From Hyaloraphidium curvatum (Eukaryota > Monoblepharomycota > Hyaloraphidiomycetes > Hyaloraphidiales > Hyaloraphidiaceae): a stretch of DNA of 64,000 nucleotides. A program made the position numbers and the translations under genes. The stretch covers positions 944,501 to 1,008,500 of the forward strand of contig JAIVFI010000001.1 in assembly GCA_025558095.1 (NCBI GenBank), given 5' to 3'. The notes under the pieces were generated by a model. That model was given only the letters and a program-made list of their open reading frames with translations, did no database searches and was not told where the DNA came from. Of this stretch, positions 1 through 9,693 are shown piece after piece (position 1 is the stretch's first letter; each line of letters opens with the position of its first letter).

Positions 1-128
1 GCCCAGGCAGGTCTCGCAGACGATGGGGAACTCTGCGCAGCGGGGGGACGGCAAATGAGCCGGGCCGCAAAACTGCGGGAGCATGGCGTCCTACCCGAGT
101 CCTCCCATCCCGCAAATTTGGTTGTCAT
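1..128 (-). CDS. ECM2: Spliceosome factor Ecm2/Slt11/RBM22, N-terminal part only
   Basis: Only the first 22 residues lie in the window. Exon 1 (95-128) starts at an ATG and encodes [11 protein letters not shown]. An intron occupies 33-94 (62 nt, GTAGGA to GCGCAG). Exon 2 (1-32) continues [11 protein letters not shown] and runs off the left edge. The tryptophan-Glu-Asp, then F-P-I-x-C-x-T-C-L-G, matches the conserved start of the Ecm2/RBM22 family, where the C-x2-C pair opens the first zinc-binding site. The family belongs to the active spliceosome, contacts U6 snRNA and the pre-mRNA, and continues with a CCCH finger and an RRM that are outside this window. The gene is head-to-head with NBP35, leaving only 67 bp between start codons. 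The call rests on a short match, but the splice joint and frame fit exactly. Confidence 0.75.
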   Translation of the reverse strand, partial: MTTKFAGWEDSGRTPCSRSFAARLICRPPAAQSSPSSARPAW

Positions 129-195
129 GGTGGCGGAGAGCGGCCGTGGTTTGATTTCTCCCTCTGCGCCGCGATCAAGACGAGTTTCGGAAGCG
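129..195. promoter_or_regulatory. Compact bidirectional promoter, ECM2/NBP35
   Basis: Only 67 bp separate two divergent start codons, so the core promoters and both 5' leaders must overlap or start very close to the ATGs. No TATA box is visible. The regulatory role is inferred from gene arrangement alone. Confidence 0.4.
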
Positions 196-1255
196 ATGGT
201 CACCCTGCCGAACAAGCCGGAGAACGCTCCGGAGCACTGTCCGGGCACGGAGAGCGAGCAGGCGGGAAAGGCCGCCAGCTGCGAGGGGTGTCCGAACCAG
301 AATGTCTGCGCTACGACGCCCAAGGGGCCGGACCCGGACATCCCCTTCATCCGGGAGCGAATGCGCCGCGTGAAGCGCAAGGTGCTCGTCCTGTCGGGCA
401 AGGGCGGCGTGGGAAAGAGCACTTTTACGTCCCAGCTGGGTTTCACGCTGTCTAGGGTGGAGGATCTGCAGGTGGGCCGCACGTCGCCGTTCCCGGTCAC
501 CGGGTGCCAACCATCGCCGCAGATCGGGATCTGCGATATCGATGTCACGGGGCCCAGCCAACCGAAGATCATGGGGCTCGAGGGAGAACCCGTCCACCAG
601 AGCAACTCGGGCTGGTCGCCGGTCTACGTCGAGGACAACCTGGCGGTCATGTCCATCGGCTTCATGCTCCAGACGACGGATGATGCCGTCATCTGGCGGG
701 GCCCGAAGAAGAACGGGCTCATCAAGCAGTTCCTGAAGGACGTGGAATGGAGCGATTTGGACTACCTGCTCGTCGACACCCCGCCGGGGACGTCCGACGA
801 GCACCTCTCGATCGTGCAGTACCTGAAGGACACGGGCATCGATGGCGCCGTTCTGGTCACCACGCCGCAGGAGGTGTCGCTGCAGGATGTCCGCAAGGAG
901 ATATCGTTCTGCCGGAAAGTGGGCCTGCGGATCCTGGGTCTGGTGGAGAACATGAGCGGCTTCGTGTGCCCAAAGTGCACAAAGACCAGCGAAATCTTCC
1001 CGGCCACGACGGGCGGGGCGGCGAAAATGGCAAAGGACATGGGGCTGGAGTTCCTGGGAGCCATCCCCCTCGACCCGCGGATCGTCTACTGCTGCGACCG
1101 AGGCCTGTCGTTCGTCGACGAGTACTCTGACTCGCCGGCAGCGGCGGCCTACATTGACATCGTGAACAGTGGGTGTTCCTTGCTATGGCTAGCCGACGTG
1201 GCCCTGACGCGTTGCAGAAATTCGTTCCCTCGTGCCCGTGGATGCTGTGGTTTGA
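196..1255 (+). CDS. NBP35: Cytosolic Fe-S scaffold P-loop NTPase Nbp35/NUBP1
   Basis: Nbp35 works with Cfd1 as the scaffold that assembles Fe-S clusters for cytosolic and nuclear proteins. The N-terminus has the diagnostic cysteine set (EHCPG, then [10 protein letters not shown]). This is followed by the deviant Walker [12 protein letters not shown], the switch DIDVTGPS, the motif [23 protein letters not shown], and the C-terminal CPKC that binds the bridging cluster. Intron 1 is 472-522 (51 nt) and keeps the frame open, so a naive translation would retain 17 false residues. Intron 2 is 1169-1217 (49 nt, CTGAC branch); joining it gives the ending [18 protein letters not shown] and a protein of about 319 aa, normal for the family. 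The ATG at 196 is preferred over one at 55 because homology starts there and the earlier one lies in the ECM2 leader. Confidence 0.95.
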
Positions 1256-1339
1256 TCATTTTTGGCGCGGTCTTCGGTTGACCCTTACCCAATTGGGTTG
1301 AGGTGATTGATGATGTTATCCAAGAACGATAAATGTACT

Positions 1340-2200
1340 CTACTCTTCCTCCTCATCCTCAGCACCGTCGCCGTCTTCCGCCCCGTCCTCGTCCGTTGCA
1401 CCACCGTCCTCTCCGAGATCCACCATCAAACCCTCTTCCTCCTCGAATGCTTCACTCTCCGGCACTTCCCCGAGGAACCAACGATATGCCGACTTGTAAA
1501 AGTCCAGCAGCATCTCCGCCAGCATCGTGTCCGAGGTGGAGACCCACGCGAAAAAGACCACGTCGGACGGCTGGTCCCGTTTGGAGCCCCCTTTGGGCTC
1601 CGAGGCGACCATTTCGAGCTCCGTCCGCTCCAGCACCTCGCCATCCTCCTTTCCCTCTTCGTCCTCGCCGAGCAGCACGGTCTTGGTGAGTTCCGTGTTC
1701 TGCTGGCGACGTGAGAACCACGTGATTGCGCGCGCAGTGCCCTATTCCTACCTTGAAAGGCCGCTGGCCGCCTTCCTCGAAGCGGAACTTGACCGTGACC
1801 TTGCGCGGGTCCTCCGCGTCGCGTCCGATGTGGACGTCCTTGAGGTCCTCGAGCGCGGCGTGGTCGCCGCTGTCCCAGAGGTCCTCTTGGGTCAGCTTGT
1901 TGGCCGCCCAGTGCTCGACCGCCTTCTTCCAAAAGTCCGGGAACCTCTGGATGGCAGAGCCCTGGTAGAACGAGCGAAGAACGTCCAGTTTTCGTTGCTC
2001 CAGCTCCGCTACGAGCTTGGCCTGCGCGGCCTCGAACTCGTGCTGCACGGGGCGTCAGTGCGCCGGCCGAGGGCAGCAGCCGCAGCAGAACCCACATCCA
2101 GCTGCTCGAGCTTCTCATCGAGGTCGGCAAAGACGCCAGCGTCGCTTGCCGTCTCGGAGACGTCCTCCGCCTCGACCTTTTGTCTCTTCGCGGATGCCAT
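1340..2200 (-). CDS. SET: SET/NAP-family histone chaperone
   Basis: A nucleosome-assembly-family protein that binds histones and loads or unloads them on DNA. After a short basic start (MASAKRQKVE) comes an acidic helix and the long dimerisation helix (HEFEAAQAKLVAELEQRK). Next come the globular segment with IQRFPDFWKKAVEHW, the beta strands around KVTVKFRFEEGGQRPF, and the conserved SDVVFFAWVS. The last helix carries an uninterrupted acidic tail of Asp/Glu. Introns are 2043-2095 (53 nt) and about 1703-1751; the exact acceptor of the second is ambiguous by one CAG repeat (residue Q present or absent). Length is about 252 aa, typical of SET/TAF-I rather than the longer Nap1. It converges with NBP35, 84 bp apart. 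Vps75-type function is possible; the sequence cannot separate the two. Confidence 0.9.
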
Positions 2201-2366
2201 GGTCGCCCGGTCGCGCACGTGCCCTTCAGGCGCCAGACACGCGCAGAGGTGGACTCAAAAGAGGACGAAGGACGTGTGGCGAGCCGCGATGCGGCCTGCC
2301 AAAGGGCAAAGAACGGATGGCGTCTCGGTGCTTGAGGGACGCGCAGGCGCCCGATCACGCACATCA

Positions 2367-3957
2367 TCACGACGGGGTGGTTTCGGTGAAGGCTACAGGC
2401 GCCGCGCTGCCCAATGGTCCCAACGCCAGTGCCTTGTACGTCTCCCCCATCCCCGCCCGGCTCGTGAGCCGGTCGTACGCCGACACCAGCTCCTTCCTCT
2501 CGCCGTCCGACCGCGCCGACCGCAGCAGCGCCTCCAACCGGGCCTGAATGCCGAGCTCGTGGAGCAGCCGCGACTGGGTCACGGGGCCAAAGGCCGCGGC
2601 GAGCCCTTCGGCGGCCGCGCGGAGCTGGGAAAAGTCCACGTCGACGCTGAGGTCGGATTCGCCGGGGGAGCTCAGGGCGTCGCGGAAGCCATGGCTCTTG
2701 ATCGCCTGACGGGAATGGTGAGCGGTCGCCGAAAGGCCCTAAAGCATGCGCTCCCACCCTCAAACTGTTGCTAGAGATGCGATCGTGCCCGTAATCGATG
2801 ATGAGCGCGGTCCCCCCGGAGGCGTGGATCCGCTTCGCGATCTCGTTGCCGATCCTGAAGCACTCGGGAGAAACCTCGATTCTGTCACCGATCCTGAAGT
2901 TCCTATAGCGATCGACGAGGGAGAGCGCCCCGGAGGCAGGGGTGGGCTTGGGGGCGAGCACGTAGCGGAAATGGAGGTCCGAGCCAGGAGACTCGTCCAC
3001 GTCGACCATGATCTCGCGCCAGCCCTTGTCCGTCATCTGTGGAGCACAGATCCGCGGTCAGTTCCCCGTGCCGGTCCACAGCCTGCAAGAGACGAGCCTC
3101 GAACTTGTTCACGGGGAGCGCGTCGAAAAACTCGTGCGCGATGAAGAAGGACCAGCGATCGCGGGCGACGACTGCCAGCTCGGCGTGCCATTCAAATTCC
3201 AGGCCGTCTTTTCTCCGCAGCTTCAGCGCAGCTCCAGTTTTCGGGTCCACTTCCGGTTCCGGCCCGTCCGTCAGCGCCCGAGCCTGCATCCGGGAGAGCT
3301 CGGGCCCGGCCTCAACCAGCTCAACCTTCCCTATTGCCTTGTAGACGTCCGGAAACTGGCGGAGGATCTTTGGTCCCCGGGAGGATTCATCCCGTGAGCG
3401 TCCAGCGGGCGGAGGCTCGGTGCGGTCCCCACCCGCAGCATGTCGGCCATGAGGGTGCCCCTCCCCGGCCCCAGCTCCACGATGGATACCCCGATGGGCT
3501 TTCCGAGCGCCTCCCACTGCATGATGAACCAGAAGCCGACAAGCTGTCAAGCGCGCCCCGTTGCCCGTGAGCTGCCCTGAACGTGCCGCCCCATGCACCC
3601 CGTCCCCACCTCGCCGTACATCTGGCTGATCTCGGGCCCCGTCACAAAGTCCCCGCGGGCGCCGAACACGTCCCCGCGCATGTAGTACCCCCCCAGCGCG
3701 CTGGTCAGCGCGAGGGTCATGTACTGCGCGACCGTCAGCGGGCCCTGCACGCGGATCGCGTCCTTCATGAAGCGGGCCAGGGGAGTCTCGGGCTCCCTTG
3801 CGGTCGAGAGGTGCCGGGAGGACGGGCGGCGTGCCGGGCGGGGCAGCGGGACGCGCGGCGCGGACAGCGCGGCACCGCCGCGGCACGCCGGGCAGCCGAT
3901 CGCGGCCGGCCGCAGCGGGCCGATGCGCTGCGAGGCCGCCAGCGCGAGGCGGCCCAT
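2367..3957 (-). CDS. NDUFAF7: Mitochondrial protein arginine methyltransferase NDUFAF7 (MidA family)
   Basis: NDUFAF7 symmetrically dimethylates an arginine of a complex I subunit (NDUFS2) early in complex I assembly, in the mitochondrial matrix. The start at 3957 begins an Arg/Ala/Pro-rich presequence. The family block follows: FMKDAIRVQGPLTVAQYM, GARGDFVTGPEISQMYGE, the SAM-binding IVELGPGRGTLMADMLR, then FFIAHEFFDALPVNKFE and GGTALIIDYGH. The C-terminal exon (DFSQLRAAAEG ... MGETYKAL) ends at 2367. At least four introns of about 50-70 nt interrupt it. Presence of this factor implies that complex I is retained. The gene is head-to-head with EMC7, 101 bp between starts. Confidence 0.93.
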
Positions 3958-4058
3958 CGTCGGCCCGGGCTGCGAATCCGAGATCGATCGAGTCTCTGTT
4001 TGCTCAGCGTCGCTGATCAGAGGAGTGATACCGCGACAGACCTCCAGCAGCGGGAGCA
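3958..4058. promoter_or_regulatory. Bidirectional promoter, NDUFAF7/EMC7
   Basis: A 101-bp gap between two divergent ATGs. I see no TATA element. Inferred as a shared promoter only from geometry. Confidence 0.35.
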
Positions 4059-4822
4059 ATGCGCCGAAAAACCAGCGCGGCTTTCCTGATCCTCGCGGCT
4101 CTCGCGCTGTGCGGCGGCGCGGCGGCGGCCGGCACGGCGGTGCGCGGCACGCTCAACGCCAACGACGTGCTCAAGGACCTCGACGACCTCGACAAGGGCG
4201 CGACCGTCACGCTCGACTTTGGCAAGCACGTCGGCTTCCCGCGCTCCGACGGCTCCTTCTCCATGTGGGCCGCTGCCTTGCCGGCACCGGGTCCCCCGAG
4301 GCCTGACCCAATCTTGTGTCTTCGCGCCCGCCAGCCCCGACGTCCCGCCCGGCCTGTACATCCTCGAGGTCACCTCGGTGCTCTACATCTACGACCGTCT
4401 GTGGATCGAGGTCGACGCCGACGGCGTGCGCGCCTCGACCTACGTGCCGGGCACAGAGTACGAGCGCAACGCCGCCTACGCGGTGCCGTACCCGCTGGAG
4501 CTGGCGCCGCGGGCGCCGTACTCGTACTTTACCCCGCGGGAGGGGTTCAATTTCTTTGCGATCCTGCAGGTGCGTTGTGTCGGGTCGCGCAGAGGGACGC
4601 AGTGCTGAATTGTCCCGGTTCCTTCTCTGCCGGTGCCCTCGTTGCCCGCCTCTGCAGAACCCCATGATCCTGATGATGGGCTTCATGCTCGTGGGCGTTT
4701 ACCTGCTGCCCAAGCTCGCCGAGGGCATCGACCCGGAGGAGCTGAAGCGGGTCCAGGAGGAGCAGGCAAAGGGGCCGCTGGGGATGCTGAGCAAATCGGC
4801 CCAGGCCATGCAGAGCCGGTAG
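4059..4822 (+). CDS. EMC7: ER membrane protein complex subunit 7
   Basis: EMC7 is a lumenal beta-sandwich subunit of the ER membrane protein complex, an insertase for tail-anchored and multipass proteins. A signal peptide (basic start, then FLILAALALCGGAAAA) is followed by the carboxypeptidase-regulatory-like fold, with DGSFSIPDVPPGLYILEV created by splicing out 4265-4334 (70 nt). A second intron, 4570-4657 (88 nt), precedes NPMILMMGFMLVGVYLLPK, the conserved C-terminal membrane helix, and a short cytosolic tail. The spliced protein is 201 aa, close to known EMC7 lengths. The gene diverges from NDUFAF7. Confidence 0.93.
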
Positions 4823-4918
4823 ATGCCTGTCGAGGACTGGTCGATCGCGCAGAGCTCTTTCACGGTCGGAGCGGGCGGAGATAGCGCGCAAACGCTGCGC
4901 GGCACGGGCAATCGAGCT

Positions 4919-6345
4919 TTATTCGGCCATATCGTCTTCGAGATCCATCGCGGCGATCGCTGCCTCGTCAATGTCGTCGAACTCGTCGATCGCCGCCCGC
5001 ACGGCGTCTTGCGCCGGGGCCGGATCGGCGGCGGGAGGATCGGCCGCAGCCGGTTCGGCGAGCTCCAGATCGCCCGCCGGCGCCTCCAGTTCCACCCCCG
5101 AGAGGATGGCGTCAAAGTCCCCGAAATCGTCGTCGAAATCGTCCTCCACGTCCCCGCATTTGGGTCCGGCTGTGGCCAGTCCGCCGAGCGTGGCCGCGGA
5201 CCCCGGCTCCTTCGCCGTCGCCTCCCGCGCCTCCTCCAGCATGAGCTGCGCGATCGGATCCGGCACGAGCTCGGGCTCGGCAGCGGGCTCGGGCTCCGCA
5301 GCGGGCTCGGGTTCCGGCAGCGCCTCGGCGCCCTGAGCGGTCAGCAGCGCCCGCAGCTCGTCCTCGCCGTCGTCCCGTTCGTGACGATCGTTCGTGTCCT
5401 GCCCTCCCTCCCTCTCCACTTCGTCCTGTGCCCGCCAAGCGGCCTCCATCTCCATCTCCGCCTCTTCGTCCGCATGCAGCTCCCGCTCCGCCTCGCGCCA
5501 CGCCTCGTCCTCCTCCTCGAGCACCCGCTTCGCCCGCTCCTGCTCGCGTTTGCGCTCCTCCAGGCGCAGCAGCGCCAGCCGCTTGTTCTCCTCGATGCGC
5601 TGCAGCGCAGCGGCGTCGACGGTGGTGATGAAGCCGTCGTCGCCGGCGGGCCCCGCGCCCTCGCCGTCCGAGTCCGAGTGCTCGTCGAAGGGATTCTGGC
5701 CTCCCCGGTCGAGCTCCTCTTCTGCGGATTCAGGGAGCCCGATGAGCAGGAAATGCAACAAGAGGACTTTGGCGCCCCACCTTGCTCCTCCTCCCCCCTG
5801 GCCTTGCGCAGCCGGTCCCGCCTCCACTGCTCCAGGTGCGTCTTGACCCTCCTCTCCCTGCACACCTTTTCCGCCCTGTCGACGAACGCGTCGAACGACA
5901 GCCTGGGAAAGAGGCCGTGCGCCCAGAACTGGTACATCTCCATGAGCCGCTGCAGGTCGTCGAACTGCGTCCATGGCGGGGAGGGACGCGGTCAGCGGGC
6001 CCCGGACGCGCACGCAATCCCCCCCGCCGCACCTCGTGGCCCTTGCCCTTGAGCTTGATCGACTGCAGCTGCTTCTTGAGCTTGGGCAGGCCGTTCTCGG
6101 ACAGCAGGCTGCGGGGCGTTGGGACCGGCGTACCCGGGCGGGCGGGGCACCCACAGGTCCGCGTCGAGCTTGGGGGCGGGCGGGCGCAGCGCGGTCTTTT
6201 TGCGCTTCTGGCCGGCGGCGGGGGCCGAGAGGTCGCGGAGCGGGGCGGGGCCGGCGGGCTGCGGCGGGGGGTCCGCGCCAAAGTCGAGCGCGGGGGGGAG
6301 CTCGTCCGACGCGTCCGACGCGGGAGAAGGTGGCCGGCGGAGCAT
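4919..6345 (-). CDS. TIPIN: Replication fork protection protein TIPIN/Csm3/Swi3
   Basis: Tipin pairs with Timeless (Tof1/Swi1) at replication forks and supports the S-phase checkpoint. The Swi3 domain is rebuilt by splicing: APKLDADLLLSENGLPKLKK, then SIKLKGKGHEFDDLQRLMEM, then YQFWAHGLFPRLSFDAF and a basic helix. Introns are 6109-6154 (46 nt), 5965-6032 (68 nt) and 5722-5780 (59 nt); joining them gives 417 aa with no frame conflict. The C-terminal half is a long charged helix rich in Glu/Arg, a PEPAAEPE repeat and an acidic end (DDDFGDFDAIL). A segment NPFDEHSDSD may be an RPA-contact motif, which is inferred by position. A much longer open frame continuing to 8317 on this strand is not coding. 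It is head-to-head with RGP1. Confidence 0.92.
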
Positions 6346-6514
6346 TGTGGCACCAATAAAATCGCAGGAGTGATCCGACGGCAGAGGGAGCCGCGGAAAT
6401 AGCAAGCCCAATCGCGAAAGCGGAAGGATGGGTGGGAAGGGGATTTCCGGCCCCGAGGTGCCTAATACTAATATTGAAACTTCGGCCGCGTGGATCCGGG
6501 GGGCGGGCGCGGGC

Positions 6515-8498
6515 ATGGTGCTCGTGCTCGAGGCGTCGTTCCCCGACAGCGGCGACGGCGTGTTCTGGGCGGGCGAGCGGCTGACGTGCCGCGTTGTGCT
6601 GCGGAACGCGGGCGGGCGGGCGGCGCCGCGGGCAGCCGAGCCGCGGCCGCCGTCGCCGCCGCCGCCGCGCCGCGGCATCCTCTCGTCGGTCGTGCGGTCC
6701 GTCGCGCGCGGCGCGTGGTCGGTGCTCGGCTTCGGCGACGACGCGGAAAACACGGAGGACGCGGAGAGCGCGGACGGCGCCCCACTGCAGGCGGCGCCCG
6801 ATCACGCCGGCATTAAATCGGACGCGCATGCGGAGCCACGCGGGCAGAAGGAGCCGCCCGGCGAGGACGGGCCGCGGGGCTCGGAGCCCGACGCGGCAAA
6901 CGGCCCGCCGCTGCACGCCCCGGCTCCCCTCCCCGCACAATCGCCCGCGCCGTCGGAAGCGGACTTTGCCTCCCTGCCGCCGCCGTCGCCCGGTCCACGC
7001 CGCCCGGCGTCGGGAGGCCCCCCCGCACCGCCACGGACAGAGCGGCTGGCCTACGGCTTCGTGCAGCTGGCCGGCCTGCTGCATTTCGACCCCGGCGCCA
7101 TCGCCGCGCCGCCCTTTGACGCGCTGCGCACCCGCGCAATGTACCACCCGCAGGGCGCGGGCGGCTACGGCGGCGGGGGCAGCCTGTTTGCGGGGCAGAA
7201 GCGCGACGGCAAGGACGACGCGCGCGCCATCCCCGTCTACTCCGGGCCGCCTTCCATCCTTTTCGTGGACCTGAATCTGGAGCCCGGGGAGTCGCGGACA
7301 TGTGCGTCCGTCTGCGGCCGCCTTCAGCCCCCGTGACCGCTTACACGTTCCGCAGACAAATACTCGCTCCTCCTCCCGGATTCGCTCCCCCCTTCCCACC
7401 GCGGGCGCCTCGCCCGTTTTTCCTACCGCCTGGTCATCGGGATCCAGCGCGGTGCCCTGGATCGCGGCACCCAGAATTTCCAGGTGCCGTTCCGCCTCTT
7501 CAACAAGGTCGAGGGTAAGTTCGCCTCGGCCAGCGCCCTTCCTTCTCCCCCTCATGTGCTGCCCAACACGGTAGAGGACTTTTCGCGACCCGTGTACGAC
7601 GTGCTGAACCCCGTCGTGGTGAACACGGACGAGGCCTCGGTGGTGTGCCTCGAGGACGGCCCGGACCCGGATGAAGCGGCCGACGCGGCGCAGGAGGAGC
7701 TGCTGGACATCCTCAAGCGCGGCTACGAGGACGGCCCGCTGTCGCCCGTGGACGTGCAGGAGGAGCAGGAGCGGATCGAGTACCTGAAGCACCCCAGCCT
7801 GCACCACGCCATGCTGGCGTGCCAGCAGAATTCGCGCGCCACCTTCGACATCTGCAAGAACACGGAGCACGTGGCGCAGTTTGTCCTGGCGCGGACGTCC
7901 TTCCGGATCGGCGACTCGGTCGTGGGCATCATCAAGTTCCACAAGGGGACCGTGCCGTGCTACCAGATCTCGGTCTTCCTCGAGGCCGTCGAGACCGTGC
8001 GGCCCGAGTTCGTGCCCAGGCAGGGGCACCCGCCCGCGCAGTCGCGCAGGATCCTCGCGGAGCACCACGAGTTCTGCCTCAACACCAAACGGACCCAGGT
8101 GCTTCTCCCCATCCCGACAAACTGCACGCCGGACTTTGTCACCACCGCCGGTGGGTTTCGTGGCCCGCGCCCTGCGAACGGGTTTGCTCACCTTCCCGCC
8201 CGTTTGCGCCTCGCAGTCTCGCTGTCGTACGGCATCCGGATCGAGTTCATCACGGGCGCCCGCGACCGGATGCAGACCACGCGGCACGTGCCCGACGCCG
8301 CCGCCGTCCACTCGCACGGCGCCGCCGTTGCCGAGGTCGAGTCCTTTGACTGCACGATACCCATCAAGGTGCGCTCCGCCGGACGACTTGTCGGGATCGC
8401 TCCGCCTAACGCCTTTTCGCTTCCTTTTCGCCTCCTAGGTCTATGGGGCCTCGCCGCCGCCCACGCTGGCGCGCTTCCTGCAGTACAGCGTCGCGTGA
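6515..8498 (+). CDS. RGP1: Rgp1, subunit of the Ric1-Rgp1 Rab6/Ypt6 exchange factor
   Basis: Rgp1 has an arrestin-like fold and, with Ric1, activates Rab6/Ypt6 for retrograde traffic to the Golgi. The start at 6515 (MVLVLEASFPDSGDGVFW) fits the family; an ATG at 6428 lies upstream in frame but adds non-homologous residues. Hallmarks are the loading strand with AGERLTCRVVLRN, a low-complexity insert (residues about 40-170), ERLAYGFVQLAGLLHF, ILFVDLNLEPGESRTYKYS (joined over intron 7302-7355), VPFRLFNKVE, FRIGDSVVGIIKFHKGTVPC, and YGIRIEFITG. The terminal exon reads VYGASPPTLARFLQYSVA. There are four introns. The linker insert is longer than in yeast or human proteins. Confidence 0.9.
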
Positions 8499-8522
8499 TT
8501 CCTACGATTCCCAATATACCCG

Positions 8523-9146
8523 CTAGGCCGCGGCTTCCGGCCGCGCCTTGGGCCGAACCGAGAACGAAACGGCCGGCACAAAGTCCGCGAGGTCCGACGC
8601 CTCCGCCGCGGGGTCGGCCCCGCCGTCCGCCTTTTCCGGCCCGCCCACGCGCAGCGACGCCACCCCTCTCGCCAAGAACGCCTCCTCGATGCGCTTCCGC
8701 AGCGCCAGCGCGTGTTCGCAAACGTGGTCCCGCTCCCTGCTCAGCAGCAGGTAGTTGTCCAGCCCGCCCTTCTTGTGGATCGTCTTCTGCACGCGCGCCG
8801 TAACGCGCATCCGCACGGTCTCGCCGAGCAGCTCCGAGTGGAAGTGCGAGAGCACCACGTTGGGCTTGAAGCGGCGCTTGGTGCGGTTGCCGAACGCCGA
8901 CACGCGGTTGCCGGCCCGCACGCGCGCGCCGCCGAGCACCGTCGGCGTGTCGGCCGGCACGCCCTTGAACACCGCCGGCCAGAACCCGAGCTGCGAGGAG
9001 GGGGGAGGGCATGCGGGGCGAGGCGAACAGACGCCGGACACACAAACGCGGGCGGCGGTCAGCGCGGCGCGTAGCAGGGCCCGCCGCAGACCTACGATTC
9101 GCTGGACCTGAGTGAGTTTCTTGTACGCGGATGGCCGATTCGTCAT
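8523..9146 (-). CDS. MRPL28: Mitochondrial large-subunit ribosomal protein bL28m
   Basis: A bL28-family protein of the mitochondrial ribosome. The core reads AGNRVSAFGNRTKRRFKPN, then TVRMRVTARVQKTIHKKGG and LDNYLL, the standard order for bL28. The 57-nt intron at 8991-9047 has no in-frame stop, so an unspliced reading adds 19 false residues with a run of prolines. Splicing gives about 188 aa starting MTNRPSAYKKLTQVQ. The N-terminus is basic and suits mitochondrial import. A C-terminal Ala/Pro/Glu tail has no recognised domain. Confidence 0.9.
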   Translation of the reverse strand: MTNRPSAYKKLTQVQRIVGLRRALLRAALTAARVCVSGVCSPRPACPPPSSQLGFWPAVFKGVPADTPTVLGGARVRAGNRVSAFGNRTKRRFKPNVVLSHFHSELLGETVRMRVTARVQKTIHKKGGLDNYLLLSRERDHVCEHALALRKRIEEAFLARGVASLRVGGPEKADGGADPAAEASDLADFVPAVSFSVRPKARPEAAA

Positions 9147-9693
9147 CCTTGGGTGTAGGGTACGTTGGTTTTTATGAAGCATCACTCACCACCGACAGAC
9201 CTCCGTCAATGCATGCTCACTCTCGGGTTGCGGGAAGCCTCATAGCTTCTAGGACCTTTTCCTACTCAGTATTGCAAGCAGGAACAGGGCTCCAACGCCG
9301 ATCCGTGCTATGGCCAGCGTAGGCGCCCTTAACCCGTGATGCACGGCCTTCCTCGAGCAAGCCGGGCCGTCTGAAACGATGTACACAGGTAGTGAGAGCG
9401 CCGAATGCCCCTTATTCGGTCTCTAGCAATTGTGGTTGCAGAGCGGACGAGTTAGGGGCGAGGCAAGGCACCAGAAAGGGTCCTGCACGGTGCAAAGAGG
9501 GAATGCGAAAGAGTGGATGTGACCCGATTGGCTTCGCAAAACGCTGATATTTGCTGGGCGGGAAGTGAGGGAACAAGGGCCGAATATCGCATGGTGACTC
9601 GGTTTGGGGGATCGTGGGGACGCAGCTGTGGCAAGAACCACGGATTCGGCTCTCCGGTCGCATGTCAGCAGCGCTAGCGTGCGGCTATGAAGT
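9147..9693. other. Intergenic region, no gene seen
   Basis: About 550 bp between bL28m and the sulfotransferase gene. It is less GC-rich than the flanks. I checked both strands for tRNA B-box-like sequence, snoRNA boxes and conserved peptides and saw none. Presumably it holds the promoters of both divergent neighbours. Confidence 0.5.

Noticed and set aside
1426..3036. A 536-codon minus-strand frame
   Set aside because: It begins inside an NDUFAF7 exon, then reads through introns and antisense of the SET gene in the wrong frame.
4919..8317. A single minus-strand open frame of 1,132 codons
   Set aside because: Its 3' part is the last exon of TIPIN, but the rest runs through TIPIN introns and antisense to RGP1. 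The conceptual protein is Arg/Gly/Ala-rich with no motif. It is a by-product of high GC.
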